From NCBI GenBank assembly GCA_903885605.1, contig CAISJD010000097.1, positions 1 to 64,000 of the forward strand: 64,000 bases of DNA. Direction: 5' to 3'. Below, one piece after another: positions 39,350 to 47,877 of the stretch. Position 1 is the first letter of the stretch; each line of letters opens with the position of its first letter. The translations under genes were made by a program, and so were the position numbers. The stretch is from an uncultured Chthonomonas sp. Lineage in GTDB: Bacteria; Armatimonadota; Chthonomonadetes; Chthonomonadales; CAJBBX01. The notes under the pieces were generated by a model, which searched no databases, was not told the DNA's origin, and saw only the letters and a list, made by a program, of their open reading frames with translations.

Positions 39350-40720
39350 ATGAACTTCATCGCAACAGCTGGAGCGCTGCTGGCCGGTGCGGCGGGCCTG
39401 GCGCAAGCCCAGGGCGTGCCCACCGGCACGGGCGCCCCTGCCCGCGTCTCCACCACCACCCCGCCGCGCTCGACGCCCGCCGCCCTGAAGGTGACGCCGG
39501 CCGAGGCCACGGCCCTGGCCCTGAAGAACAGCCGGGCCCTGCGCTCCGCGGCCCAGGCCTTGGAGGGCGCCCTGGCCGGAGCCGACGAGGCCCGCGCCTC
39601 GGCCAAGCCCTCGCTGGGCGCCGTCGGAACCGTGGCGCGCATGGACAAGGAGCTGTCGGCCACGCTGCCCGGCATGGGGGACATCCTCCTGAACCGGGAG
39701 AACCAGGCCAACGTCGCCCTGCAGGCTATGCTGCCCATCGACATCACGGGGATGATACGCACGGCAGTCAAGGCCTCCGACCTGCAGGTGGCCATGGCCC
39801 GGCTCGGGGTGGAGCAGGCGCGCCTGGGCGTGGTCCTGGCCGTTCGGACCGCCTACTACGACGTGCTCCGCGCCCGCGCCTTCGCCGAGGTCGCCGAGGC
39901 CGCGCTGAAGAACGCCCGGGAGCGGGCGAACATAGCCGATGCCTACGAGAAGGCCGGCACAGGCACCAAGTTCGACGTGCTGCGCGCCGAAACCGAGGTC
40001 GCCAACGTCGCCCAGTCCGCGCTCATGGCCGCCAACGGCGTGAAGCTGGCCACGGCGGCGCTCAACCACGCCCTGGGCATCGACCAGAACACGCCCACCG
40101 AGACGGTGGAGGCGCCGGACGCATCGGCCGCGCCGGACCTGCCCGCCGCACTGGAGCAGGCCTATGCCAAGCGGCCCGAGCCGGCCCAGGCCGAGGCCGG
40201 CATCCGCGCCGCCGAGCTGGGCATCCGGCTGGCCCAGCGTAGCGCCCTGCCGACCCTGGGCGTGAGCTGGACCGGCCGCTACACCCCCGACGACGCCGGC
40301 CTGGCCCCGCAGAAGACCAGCTGGATGGCCGCCGCGCAGGTCAACCTGCCGCTCTTCGACCAGGGCCTGGCGAAGGCCCGCGTACGGAAGGCGAAGTCCG
40401 ACGTGGAGGCGGCCGCCAACGGCAAGCAGCAGCTCCTCGACGGCATCGCGCTGCAGGTGCGGCAGGCGCACCTGGACCTGGCCAACGCCGGCGAGCGGCT
40501 GACCGTCACGGCCGCGGCGCTGCAGCAGGCCGAGGAGCAGTACCGCCTGTCGCAGGTACGGTTCGAGACCGGCGTCACGCAGATGCCCGGCGCGTCGCCC
40601 CTGCTCGAGGTGAGCGACGCCCAGACCGCGCTGACCCAGGCCCGCACCAACCACCTGGCCGCCCGGTATGACATCCTCACCGCCCGCGCAAGGCTCGACG
40701 CGGCCATCGGCGCCGGGTAG
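39350..40720 (+). CDS. TolC family outer-membrane efflux protein
   Basis: 456 residues with a signal peptide (MNFIATAGALLAGAAGLAQAQ). The two OEP repeats are visible as long Ala/Leu/Glu helical stretches: first LKVTPAEATALALKNSRALR through VLAVRTAYYDVLRARAFAEVAEAALKNARERA, then the second from LEQAYAKRPEPAQAEAGIRAAELG to VSDAQTALTQARTNHLAARYDILTARARL. This is the outer-membrane exit duct for the preceding RND pump. An AAGGAGG ribosome site precedes the ATG. A 14-bp hairpin after the stop likely ends the operon. Confidence 0.93.
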   Translation: MNFIATAGALLAGAAGLAQAQGVPTGTGAPARVSTTTPPRSTPAALKVTPAEATALALKNSRALRSAAQALEGALAGADEARASAKPSLGAVGTVARMDKELSATLPGMGDILLNRENQANVALQAMLPIDITGMIRTAVKASDLQVAMARLGVEQARLGVVLAVRTAYYDVLRARAFAEVAEAALKNARERANIADAYEKAGTGTKFDVLRAETEVANVAQSALMAANGVKLATAALNHALGIDQNTPTETVEAPDASAAPDLPAALEQAYAKRPEPAQAEAGIRAAELGIRLAQRSALPTLGVSWTGRYTPDDAGLAPQKTSWMAAAQVNLPLFDQGLAKARVRKAKSDVEAAANGKQQLLDGIALQVRQAHLDLANAGERLTVTAAALQQAEEQYRLSQVRFETGVTQMPGASPLLEVSDAQTALTQARTNHLAARYDILTARARLDAAIGAG

Positions 40721-40734
40721 AGCCGATCATGAGA

Positions 40735-40777
40735 GACGGGCACGGACCGTCGACGTACCATCGGGTCCGTGCCCGTC
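40735..40777 (+). terminator. terminator hairpin of the RND efflux operon
   Basis: A perfect 14-bp stem (GACGGGCACGGACC at 40735-40748, complement at 40764-40777) with a 15-base loop, starting 15 bases after the tolC-type stop. No T-run follows, so termination may need Rho or rely on the stem alone. Confidence 0.65.
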
Positions 40778-40839
40778 CGCTTCACCTGCCGCCGGCTGCA
40801 GGGCCCTCGGAACGCAGCCCTGCTGCGAACCGGGGCGCC

Positions 40840-41226
40840 CTATCGCGTCGGTGTAACCGATGCCGAACTGGTGCCGAACCGGAGCTCGTCGAACTGGCAG
40901 GGAACGCCCCCACCGAAGTCGCAGTCGATGAATGCGCCAAGGCCGTCATCGCTCCTGACCGCATCGGGAGTGGCCGGCAGCGACGGCCCGAGCGGGGGAT
41001 TGATGAAGAGCCCTATCTTGTCAGGACCGCTTCGGCACGTGATCCGGACGACCATGAGGTAGGTGTGGTTTGGCTCGGCGGCGATATTGCCGGCCACCCA
41101 GCCGCTTCCGCCACTGTGCGAGATGCCGAACCGCTGACCACCCCCGGCGCCGATGACGATGCGGCCTCCTATCTCAAGGCAGATGCACCCGTTGTAGCCA
41201 CCCAGAGCGGCAAGAGGATGGGACAC
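40840..41226 (-). pseudogene. C-terminal remnant of a LamG-like (concanavalin-type) secreted protein
   Basis: 128 codons ending in a natural stop. The visible part matches the end of LamG-type jelly-roll domains common in Planctomycetes-like bacteria: NHTYLMVVRITCRSGPDKIG, LFINPPLGPSLPA and a final FDELRFGTSSASVTPTR, equivalent to the usual DELRIGTxWxSVTP. No credible start, ribosome site or signal peptide is found upstream, and the domain is incomplete at its N-terminus, so this looks like a truncated gene end. The full protein would have been a larger secreted or anchored one. Confidence 0.6.
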
Positions 41227-41381
41227 ATTCGGCCACTAGGGTGATGTACCCCACGGTGGCGCGCCGTTCTGCCGAGCGCAGGTCTTCCGTTCGCCTGCCG
41301 CCGGAGGTCCGAGGGTTGCCCGCCAACGGCAACACCCGTTCGCCCGACTGTGGGCAGCCTCGCCGCAGCCAGGCGGACCGG

Positions 41382-42950
41382 TCATTGCTTGGAGACCACC
41401 AGCGCCCAGTCCTGGTCGTCCGGCGTATGCAGATCAACGTTGGCCGATGCCGGAACACTGAAGGCGGACGACAGAGTGCCGGTCCGAGGGTCGAACCACC
41501 GGCCGGTAAGGGGCCTACTCGATGCCGCTTTGGACAGATCCAGAGTCAGCGTCCCTCCGTGCATCGCGTAGACCAGGTAGTCAGAGCCCGGCGATGCGAG
41601 GCACCACGCCGGCCCGGACGTCGAGGCGGCGATGTCGCACGGGACCATGCGCGGCAGAATCGGCCCCAGGCGCTCTCGCAGCATTCTGTACGTAGGAAGC
41701 ACGAAGTCGACTTCCGCCGGCTTCACGTACGCCGGTGGATCGACGTGTCCAGGGTACTCAATCTGCCCCCGTACGAGCAGGCTGCCGCCGGCCATCAGGA
41801 ACGCCCAGGAGTCCTGCCTGGTCGCCACCAGCGCATCGATGAGCGCCTTCCTGGGGTGTCGGTCGCGTACATGCCGGACCTTCTCGTAGAACCGCTGCGT
41901 CGAGGTCTCCGCCGTCTGGCCCGTGCCGCACTCGGTGTCTCGTCCGGGCGTCTCGGCGCCGCCCTTCATCGCGTTCACTGTGCCGTCGCGCCGAACCCAC
42001 CAGCAGCGCATGTCGATGACATCAACGGCAGGGCCCCGCACCGGGTCGGCCAAGATGGCGTCCGTAACGTCCTTGGTGGCGCCGACTCCGATGCACACGT
42101 GCTTGCCCGTGCGGCGCTGCCAGTCGAGCACCGCATCGACATAGAACCGCGCAAACTCGATCGGGCCGGTGAACTCCTGGCCGATGAGGAACACCACGTT
42201 CCGGTTGCCGCCGAGGACGTCCAGGCACTTGGCAATGTAGAGCCGGTGCAGGCGCGCCCGCTCGGCGTGGGACACATCGTAGAAGGAGTTGGCCGCCGGG
42301 ATCACGTCGGGCATTCGCACGTCCTGGATGCAGTTTCCCGGCCGCCAAGGGAAGTCGACGTAGTGGGTCTGTTGCTCCAGCAGTGCGTGCTGCATGTAGG
42401 GCTTGAACAGCAGGACCGTGCCCTTGGCGTCGCACAGGTCGGCGAAGCGCTTGAGGCGTGCGAAGTACCAGTCGTTGAACCGGGTGAGGTCGTACTTGGG
42501 CAGCCCATCGGCCGCTTGTCCAGACCGGCCGCGGGCCCACGGTTGCTCCAAGAACGGAGGGCGGCACTCCGGCGTGGTACGGGCTTCCACGTCATGGCGG
42601 TCGCGTCGGCGATCGTACCAGAGTCCGAAGTTGTGCTCGAACCCCGGGTACCCGTACAGCAGCATGTTGTCGGTCAGCCGATCAAGATCCTCCGTACGGT
42701 TGGGGCGCACGTCGCCCAGGCTGTCGCTGACGGACCGGCGCGTGATGTTCGGTCTCTGCCCGTCGCGCCACCAGCCGTTGTGCTGTACCCAGCCCCAGAC
42801 CGCCTGCCCGCGCCAGACGATCCAGCCGTTCTGAACGAGCCGATCCGCCGGCGCTCCGCCTGAAGACAGATCTGCGGTAGCCGACAGAACCACTGCGCAG
42901 GCCATGATGAGCCACGGCAGGCATGAGACTACGCCGAGAACCGGTCTCAT
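41382..42950 (-). CDS. secreted DUF4038-like/GH-A TIM-barrel protein
   Basis: 522 residues from the ATG at 42950, which overlaps the upstream stop (ATGA). The open frame continues upstream, but this start gives a signal peptide (MRPVLGVVSCLPWLIMACAVV). The protein resembles the collagen-binding/DUF4038-type (clan A) hydrolases: RFNDWYFARLKRFADLCDAKGTVL, LHRLYIAKCLDVLGGNRNVVFLIGQEFTGP (QEF at the position of the acid/base Glu), VDVIDMRCWW, and a C-terminal beta domain (GGTLTLDLSKA, GRWFDPRTGTLS) that matches DUF4038/Collagen-binding C-domains. Activity is unproven. The upstream gene is a fusion that also contains a barrel of this general type, so the two likely act on related glycans. Confidence 0.65.
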   Translation of the reverse strand: MRPVLGVVSCLPWLIMACAVVLSATADLSSGGAPADRLVQNGWIVWRGQAVWGWVQHNGWWRDGQRPNITRRSVSDSLGDVRPNRTEDLDRLTDNMLLYGYPGFEHNFGLWYDRRRDRHDVEARTTPECRPPFLEQPWARGRSGQAADGLPKYDLTRFNDWYFARLKRFADLCDAKGTVLLFKPYMQHALLEQQTHYVDFPWRPGNCIQDVRMPDVIPAANSFYDVSHAERARLHRLYIAKCLDVLGGNRNVVFLIGQEFTGPIEFARFYVDAVLDWQRRTGKHVCIGVGATKDVTDAILADPVRGPAVDVIDMRCWWVRRDGTVNAMKGGAETPGRDTECGTGQTAETSTQRFYEKVRHVRDRHPRKALIDALVATRQDSWAFLMAGGSLLVRGQIEYPGHVDPPAYVKPAEVDFVLPTYRMLRERLGPILPRMVPCDIAASTSGPAWCLASPGSDYLVYAMHGGTLTLDLSKAASSRPLTGRWFDPRTGTLSSAFSVPASANVDLHTPDDQDWALVVSKQ

Positions 42951-45691
42951 CTCACCGTTCCGCCGCGCGGGGCCGAGAGCCGCAGCACGGCCTGCCCGGC
43001 GAACGGCGCCGTCACGGTGCGCTTGCCTCCCCCGGCCAGCGTCTCGCCCGGCTGACGTACACCCGTGAGCGGACAGATCCACTCGACCTGCAGCGCTCCA
43101 GAGGCCGCCGTCAGGTCGACCGTCGCCTGGCCTCCAACGGGCAGGTAGGCGAGGTACTCGGCGCCGGGGCGGGCGAGGCAGTAACCCGTCGAACTCAGGT
43201 CGCCGCGGGGAGCCAGCGCCGCCAGGTCGATGCGGTCGGCCAGCGCGCGGGCGTGTCCCATGGCCGCTCGCACCTCCACCCACCGGGCGCGCCTCGACGG
43301 CGAATCGAGCAGGTCGCCCCGGTACTCATCCATGAACAGGGGGTTGTGGCCCCGCATTACGGCCTTCCAGACCCAGTCGACGCTGCCGCCGATGCCCCAA
43401 ATGTGGTCGGTATCCAGCAGGCTCGGCCGGTTGGCCGTCCAGGCCGGCGGATCGTCGCCGAAGCCGTCGTTCCTGCCCGGCGAGACCCAGTCCGCCGTGC
43501 TGTCCAGCATGCTCGCGAGCCGTTCGGCGCCGTGGCCGGTGAGGCCGATGGGGTGCTTCTTACGTTTCGTGCGCTCGGCATCGCGAACCGTCGTGATGAC
43601 CCACCGGTCCCAGTACTTGCTCCCACCCTCGTTGATGACCTCGTAGAGCACGTTGTCCAGGTCGCCGACAGTATCGACTACCTTCCGGATGTAGGCCGCT
43701 TGGACCCGGTTGGCCTCCGGCACGGCCAGCGTGTGCACTTCCGCCGTGACATCGTTGCCGTCGGTGTCGCCGCCGATGCCGTTGATGTTGTTCGCCCGGT
43801 TCAGCGGGTGCGATTGCCACGGCCAGCCGTCGGGCGCCGCTCCGCGTCCGCGCCCGCCATGCATCATCGCCCATCCCTCGAAGAGCATCACCGAGACGTA
43901 GATGCCGCGCTTGCCCGCAGCCTGCACCCGAGACCGAAGCCGCGCGAAGTAGGCCGGGTTGTGCTTGCTCAGGTCGAACCTCGGCTTGCCGTCCAGCGCA
44001 TTGCCCGGGCCGGTGCGCAGCCATGGCTGGGGTGCCGCCCTGTGGACGTAGGTCTTGCCGATCGGGCCGTTGGCCCGCGAGTCGTAGGTCGTGGAGTCCC
44101 ACGCCCACAGGCGAATGAAGTTGTGCCCGTTCGCCTGGAGCAGGTCGAGGTAGGCGCCGAAGTCGAACGGGCCAGGCGGGTCGTCGCGGCCCATGTCGAC
44201 CAGATTGTTCCAGGTATGCGAGCCGGTGAGGAGGAGGGCTCGGGGCATGCCGTTGGGGCCGGGCGAGCCGTCGGTGAAGTACCGCGGGTTGGCTGGATGC
44301 ACGCGCAGCGGGCCACTGGCCGGCCTTGCGGGCGGCGCCACCGTCAGCACCACGCGTGCATACCGGGTGAGGGGAGGTGACCCCTTGTCGGTGACCGAGA
44401 CGACGAGGTGGAGCGTCTGGGGCAAGGCGGTCTGGGGCGCCCTGAACGAGACGCGAGGCGTCGCGGAGCCCTTGAGCTCCGGCATGGGACCCGGGACGGA
44501 GCCGGCCTCCGGATAGAAAGACCACTCGAAGGAGAGGCCCTGCCCATCGGGGTCGGCCGATCGGCTCGCGTCCAGCGTCACCATCGAGCCCGGCGTTGCG
44601 TCCCGGCGCAGCGGGCCCGTCACGCGCACGACCGGCGGGTGGTTGGCGCCGCGGTAGTCGGCGACGCACCAGTCCATGCGGGCGCGAAAGTCGTTCTGCA
44701 GGTGGACCGCCCATCGTTTCAGCGAGTTCTCGCGGTGCGTCGAGCCCTGCCATGCGTCGGCCTGGTTGGCGAAGTAGTAGGGGCGGCCCGCGTGCGTCTC
44801 GTTGCGGCCGTACCGGCCGGCCCAGCTTCCCCACGTCGGCTGTTCGGGATCGTTCATGCCCGTGGGGATCACGTAGATGAACATCATCGAGTCGCCCTCC
44901 TTCTGGGCAGGGCCCGTGTTGGTGGGGTACAGCGCTCCCAGCGGCCCGTGCCCGGTCAGCACGTCCCTGCGGAGGTCGAACCCGCCGGCGGTGGCCGTGA
45001 TCGGCGAGAATCGGTGGTACCAGCGGCGGCCATCCAGTTCCGGACGGAGGGTATCTACCCAGATCGGGAAGGGCGGGCCGATCCTGGTGGTGTGGTCGCC
45101 GAACTGGTCGTCGCCGCTGATCCTCAGCCGGCTCTTGAACGCGGCATAGCCCGCCTGCCCGCGCTCGGCGAGCACCCGGTCGAGCGCGCGCTTCAGGCTG
45201 CTGGGGTCCGAGCCGAAGTCGGTACCCCAGTTCATGAACCAGACCGGCCTCGGGTCGGGCGCGTCCACGGCCGCCAGGATGAGGCGCACTCCTGCGTCCG
45301 AGTCTGCCGTTCCCGAGACCGTGCGGCGCAGCAGTTCGGCCGGTTTCGGGTAGCAGCGGTCATGCGTCACCAGGCGGCCGTAGCACTGCCCGTAGGCCTC
45401 GACCATGCGCCGCACGATCGCGGGCCCCGTGCGCTCCCTGTTGCGGTTCTCGCCGTCACGCGCGGCGCGGCGGTTGGCGATGATCCCCTCGACGTCCCAC
45501 TCGTTGGTATAGAGCAGGAACCGCACCAGCGACTGCTCGTCGTCCGGGTCGCCTCCGGCATCGGTCTCGACGATGACGCGTAACCGGCCCGGTTCAGACG
45601 CCGGCCCCGCCGCAGCCGCCTCGACGCCGGACCCACACGACCCAACCACGCATGCCAGAAGCGTCGCAAACAGCCGGCCCAAGCCCTGCAT
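42947..45691 (-). CDS. fusion of Sde182/DUF1593 nucleoside-hydrolase-like and TIM-barrel glycosidase domains
   Basis: 914 residues from the ATG at 45691, which follows AAAGGGGG; a further-upstream ATG at 45730 has no such site. The N-terminus is a signal peptide, possibly of lipoprotein type (LLACVVGSCGSG). Residues about 35-345 form a DUF1593/Sde182 nucleoside-hydrolase-like domain, with RVIVETDAGGDPDDEQSLVRFL containing the family's DxGxDDxxS-like metal site. A PKD-like domain follows (VTLDASRSADPDGQGLSFEWSF). The C-terminal half (about 475-914) is a clan-A-type barrel with GHNFIRLWAWDS, NVLYEVINEGGSKYWD (INEG: candidate acid/base) and a beta tail. I have not met this domain order before. 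It is coupled to the downstream secreted enzyme. Confidence 0.75.
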   Translation of the reverse strand: MQGLGRLFATLLACVVGSCGSGVEAAAAGPASEPGRLRVIVETDAGGDPDDEQSLVRFLLYTNEWDVEGIIANRRAARDGENRNRERTGPAIVRRMVEAYGQCYGRLVTHDRCYPKPAELLRRTVSGTADSDAGVRLILAAVDAPDPRPVWFMNWGTDFGSDPSSLKRALDRVLAERGQAGYAAFKSRLRISGDDQFGDHTTRIGPPFPIWVDTLRPELDGRRWYHRFSPITATAGGFDLRRDVLTGHGPLGALYPTNTGPAQKEGDSMMFIYVIPTGMNDPEQPTWGSWAGRYGRNETHAGRPYYFANQADAWQGSTHRENSLKRWAVHLQNDFRARMDWCVADYRGANHPPVVRVTGPLRRDATPGSMVTLDASRSADPDGQGLSFEWSFYPEAGSVPGPMPELKGSATPRVSFRAPQTALPQTLHLVVSVTDKGSPPLTRYARVVLTVAPPARPASGPLRVHPANPRYFTDGSPGPNGMPRALLLTGSHTWNNLVDMGRDDPPGPFDFGAYLDLLQANGHNFIRLWAWDSTTYDSRANGPIGKTYVHRAAPQPWLRTGPGNALDGKPRFDLSKHNPAYFARLRSRVQAAGKRGIYVSVMLFEGWAMMHGGRGRGAAPDGWPWQSHPLNRANNINGIGGDTDGNDVTAEVHTLAVPEANRVQAAYIRKVVDTVGDLDNVLYEVINEGGSKYWDRWVITTVRDAERTKRKKHPIGLTGHGAERLASMLDSTADWVSPGRNDGFGDDPPAWTANRPSLLDTDHIWGIGGSVDWVWKAVMRGHNPLFMDEYRGDLLDSPSRRARWVEVRAAMGHARALADRIDLAALAPRGDLSSTGYCLARPGAEYLAYLPVGGQATVDLTAASGALQVEWICPLTGVRQPGETLAGGGKRTVTAPFAGQAVLRLSAPRGGTVR

Positions 45692-45995
45692 ATCGCCCCC
45701 TTTGGCGCCGAGCGTGCGCCCGAGCCGCATCCGGCCATCGCTACTAGACGGCGATCGCCACAGCTACCGCCGCCGCCTCCGGAACCCGAGCGCCAGTCCA
45801 GGCCTGCATGCGTCTGCTCCCGTCCACGCCCACGGGCCGGCGCCGTCCCGCATCCAACCACGCCTGAGTCTCTCGGCGGGCCTATCGTGAGCGCGTCCAT
45901 GGACCAGATTCCAGAAGCGCCGGCGAACTCCTGCGTGCCGGGATTGGGAAAAAGACAAGTAGTGTGTGCCAAGCATGGATCCAGCGCACGTGCAA
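45692..45995. other. 304-base intergenic stretch between a minus-strand enzyme gene and a terminator
   Basis: Only the upstream region of the DUF1593 fusion gene is here. It is GC-rich with no convincing coding frame in either strand. I see no clear -10/-35 pair, repeat or RNA-like element. It presumably holds the promoter of the two-gene secreted-enzyme operon reading leftward. Confidence 0.5.
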
Positions 45996-46025
45996 GCGGC
46001 CCCCGCCCGGATGGGCGGGGGCCGC
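45996..46025 (-). terminator. strong hairpin after the ferritin-like protein gene
   Basis: Perfect 13-bp stem (GCGGCCCCCGCCC at 45996-46008, complement at 46013-46025) with a 4-base GGAT loop. It lies 33 bases after the stop of the minus-strand DUF2202 gene. No T-run is evident. Confidence 0.65.
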
Positions 46026-46057
46026 GACGGCCGGCGAGGGTCGCACCTGAGCCGATG

Positions 46058-46591
46058 TCAGCGGATACAGGTCCCCGTGCATTCGCCGCCGTTCGCCAGC
46101 GCGGCCTGCAGGGCCGGCAGGTGCTTCTCCAACGAGGCGGTCTTCAACTGCGTCATGACGCGGACCAGGTTCGGGTAGGCCTTGACGGCCAGGATTAGCC
46201 GGTCGTACATGGCCACGTTGGCCTCTTCCTCATCGACACCGGCCTGGGCGGCTTCCAGCAGCGTGCTCGGCGCGGCGATCTTGCCGAGGTAGGGGTTGGC
46301 CGGATAGGCCACGCCGTAGGTCCTCAGCGCGTTCTGCAGCGCAGCGATGTGGTTGGCCTCGGCTGCCATGATGTTGGAGTAGGGCTGCACCGGCCCGAAC
46401 TTCGCGACGATGGCGTTGTAGCCCGCATAGGCGTTGTACTCACCCACCGGGCCGGCGAGGGCCTCCAGCAGGGCCGTCTTGGCCTCGACGGAGAGGGTGG
46501 GGGTGCCGGAGCCCCTGCGTTGGGCGGAGGCGACGCCCAGCAGGGCGACTACCAGGCCGGCTGCGGCGAGAAAGGACAGTGTCTTCTTCAT
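46058..46591 (-). CDS. exported ferritin-like DUF2202-type protein
   Basis: 177 residues with a Sec signal peptide (MKKTLSFLAAAGLVVALLGVASA, cleaved before QRRG). The rest is a four-helix ferritin-like bundle with iron-ligand-type residues: Glu in GPVGEYNAYAGY, the ExNH pair in AAEANHIAAL, Glu in GVDEEEANVAMYDRL, and ExH in SLEKHLPALQ. This matches the DUF2202 family, whose function is uncertain but may be periplasmic metal or peroxide handling. The C-terminus has two Cys (GECTGTCIR). The ribosome site AGGAGGAACG precedes the ATG. It diverges from the sigma factor gene. Confidence 0.8.
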   Translation of the reverse strand: MKKTLSFLAAAGLVVALLGVASAQRRGSGTPTLSVEAKTALLEALAGPVGEYNAYAGYNAIVAKFGPVQPYSNIMAAEANHIAALQNALRTYGVAYPANPYLGKIAAPSTLLEAAQAGVDEEEANVAMYDRLILAVKAYPNLVRVMTQLKTASLEKHLPALQAALANGGECTGTCIR

Positions 46592-46753
46592 GATCCGTTC
46601 CTCCTGTTGGTAGACTCACTGCGGATGGCTCGGTTCTGACTTGCCTCCGTAGCGGTTCGCCCTCAGGACGCCGGCGGGCTGGATCGGTTCCCTGCCGTTC
46701 TGGCGGCGATCGACGGGAACGCCGTGGCATATCCGTCGTCCTGAGGTGGGAGC

Positions 46754-47377
46754 GTGGAGCACTATGAGCGCCGGAACCCGATGTCGGTGACGATTGGCGA
46801 GCAGGACTCCGATGCCCGCCTGGTGGCCGCGGCGGCTCGCGGCGACCAAGAGGCGTTCGGATCGCTGTTCCGGGCGCACTACAGGCGCGTCTACAACTTC
46901 GCGTTCCGCATGACGGAGAGCGGGGACGCCGCAGAGGATGTCACCCAGACAGCGTTCGTCCGGGCCTACGAGTCGATCGGCAGGTTGCGCGACGGCCAGG
47001 CGTTCCTCAAGTTCATGTTTCGCATCGTGGTGAACCTGGTCCGCGACCGCGCCAAGGCCGCCCGGCGCAAGCCGTGGGTCTCCTTCGAGGATGTGACGGT
47101 GGCGGGCGGCGGCGCCGAGCCCGTGGAGTTCGCCGACGCATCACTGGACCCGCACCGGATCACGGCGGGCGCCGAGATGCACCGGGCGCTACTGGAGCAG
47201 GTGCGGGCGCTGGCGCCGGAGTTCCGCGAGGTGGTGGTGCTGCACCATATGGAAGAGATGGACGTGCGCGAAATCTCGAGGACGCTGGGAGTGCCCGAGG
47301 GCACCGTGAAGTCGAGGCTGGGCCGGGCCAGAGCGAAGCTCCGCGAGGCGCTGGCCGGATGGATGGATCAGGATTAG
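46754..47377 (+). CDS. ECF-type RNA polymerase sigma factor
   Basis: 207 residues from a GTG at 46754 with GGGAG upstream. Sigma region 2 is clear: HYRRVYNFAFRMTESGDAAEDVTQTAFVRAY. Region 4 follows with LAPEFREVVVLHHMEEMDVREISRTLGVPEGTVKSRLGRARAKL in family form, including the VPxGTVKSRLxRA recognition helix. There is no region 1 or 3, so it is an ECF factor. The anti-sigma factor and an RseB-like protein are encoded directly after it, the usual envelope-stress arrangement. Its promoters cannot be identified from this window. Confidence 0.93.
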   Translation: MEHYERRNPMSVTIGEQDSDARLVAAAARGDQEAFGSLFRAHYRRVYNFAFRMTESGDAAEDVTQTAFVRAYESIGRLRDGQAFLKFMFRIVVNLVRDRAKAARRKPWVSFEDVTVAGGGAEPVEFADASLDPHRITAGAEMHRALLEQVRALAPEFREVVVLHHMEEMDVREISRTLGVPEGTVKSRLGRARAKLREALAGWMDQD

Positions 47378-47388
47378 GAGTGACTGCC

Positions 47389-47877
47389 ATGCTCAAGACA
47401 CCGTTGTGCCGCTCGATCCAGGACGACCTGGCCGCCTACCACGGCGGCTGGCTGAAGGCCGCACGCGCCGAAGCCGTGCGCGCTCACCTGGCGGCTTGCC
47501 CGGACTGCGCCGCTGAGGCCGTCCGCGACAGGACGCTGGCACGGTCGCTGGGCGAGGTGAGGGCGGAGGCGCCGGTGATCCCCGAGTGGAGCGGCGTTCT
47601 GGCCGAGCGCGGCCGCCCGAGCCGAAGCTGGAGCCCCTTCGGGCGCCCGGCCCTGGGCTTCTCGGGAGCGCTGGCGGTCGCCGCCGTGGCTCTGGTGGCC
47701 TGGACGCGGCTGCCCGGGCCTGTCAGCCATGATCCGGCCTCCGAGCCGGGCGAGGCCTCGGTGGTCTCGCAGGTGGCTGTCCACAACATGGTGGCGGCGG
47801 GCTCCTTCTCCGGCGACCCGAACCGCGACGTGCTCCTCATGTACAGCAGCCCCGCCGACGAGACCGGCCGCAGATGA
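47389..47877 (+). CDS. zinc-finger anti-sigma factor
   Basis: 162 residues from the ATG at 47389, 11 bases after the sigma factor's stop; the open frame extends further upstream but inside the sigma gene. The zf-HC2/ASD motif is HxxxCxxC in VRAHLAACPDCAAE, with the preceding YHGGWLKAARAEA helix. A transmembrane helix lies at about residues 85-103 (LGFSGALAVAAVALVAW), and the rest is extracytoplasmic. It should bind and hold the sigma factor at the membrane until a signal releases it. Its stop overlaps the next start (ATGA). Confidence 0.88.
   Translation: MLKTPLCRSIQDDLAAYHGGWLKAARAEAVRAHLAACPDCAAEAVRDRTLARSLGEVRAEAPVIPEWSGVLAERGRPSRSWSPFGRPALGFSGALAVAAVALVAWTRLPGPVSHDPASEPGEASVVSQVAVHNMVAAGSFSGDPNRDVLLMYSSPADETGRR

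Noticed and set aside
41174-41458. Short minus-strand frame upstream of the LamG fragment
   Set aside because: The Arg-rich product has no match to the LamG domain and no ribosome site; it does not restore the missing N-terminus.
47074-47388. Upstream extension of the anti-sigma factor frame
   Set aside because: It lies inside the sigma factor gene in another frame; the ATG at 47389 is followed by the expected zinc-finger domain.
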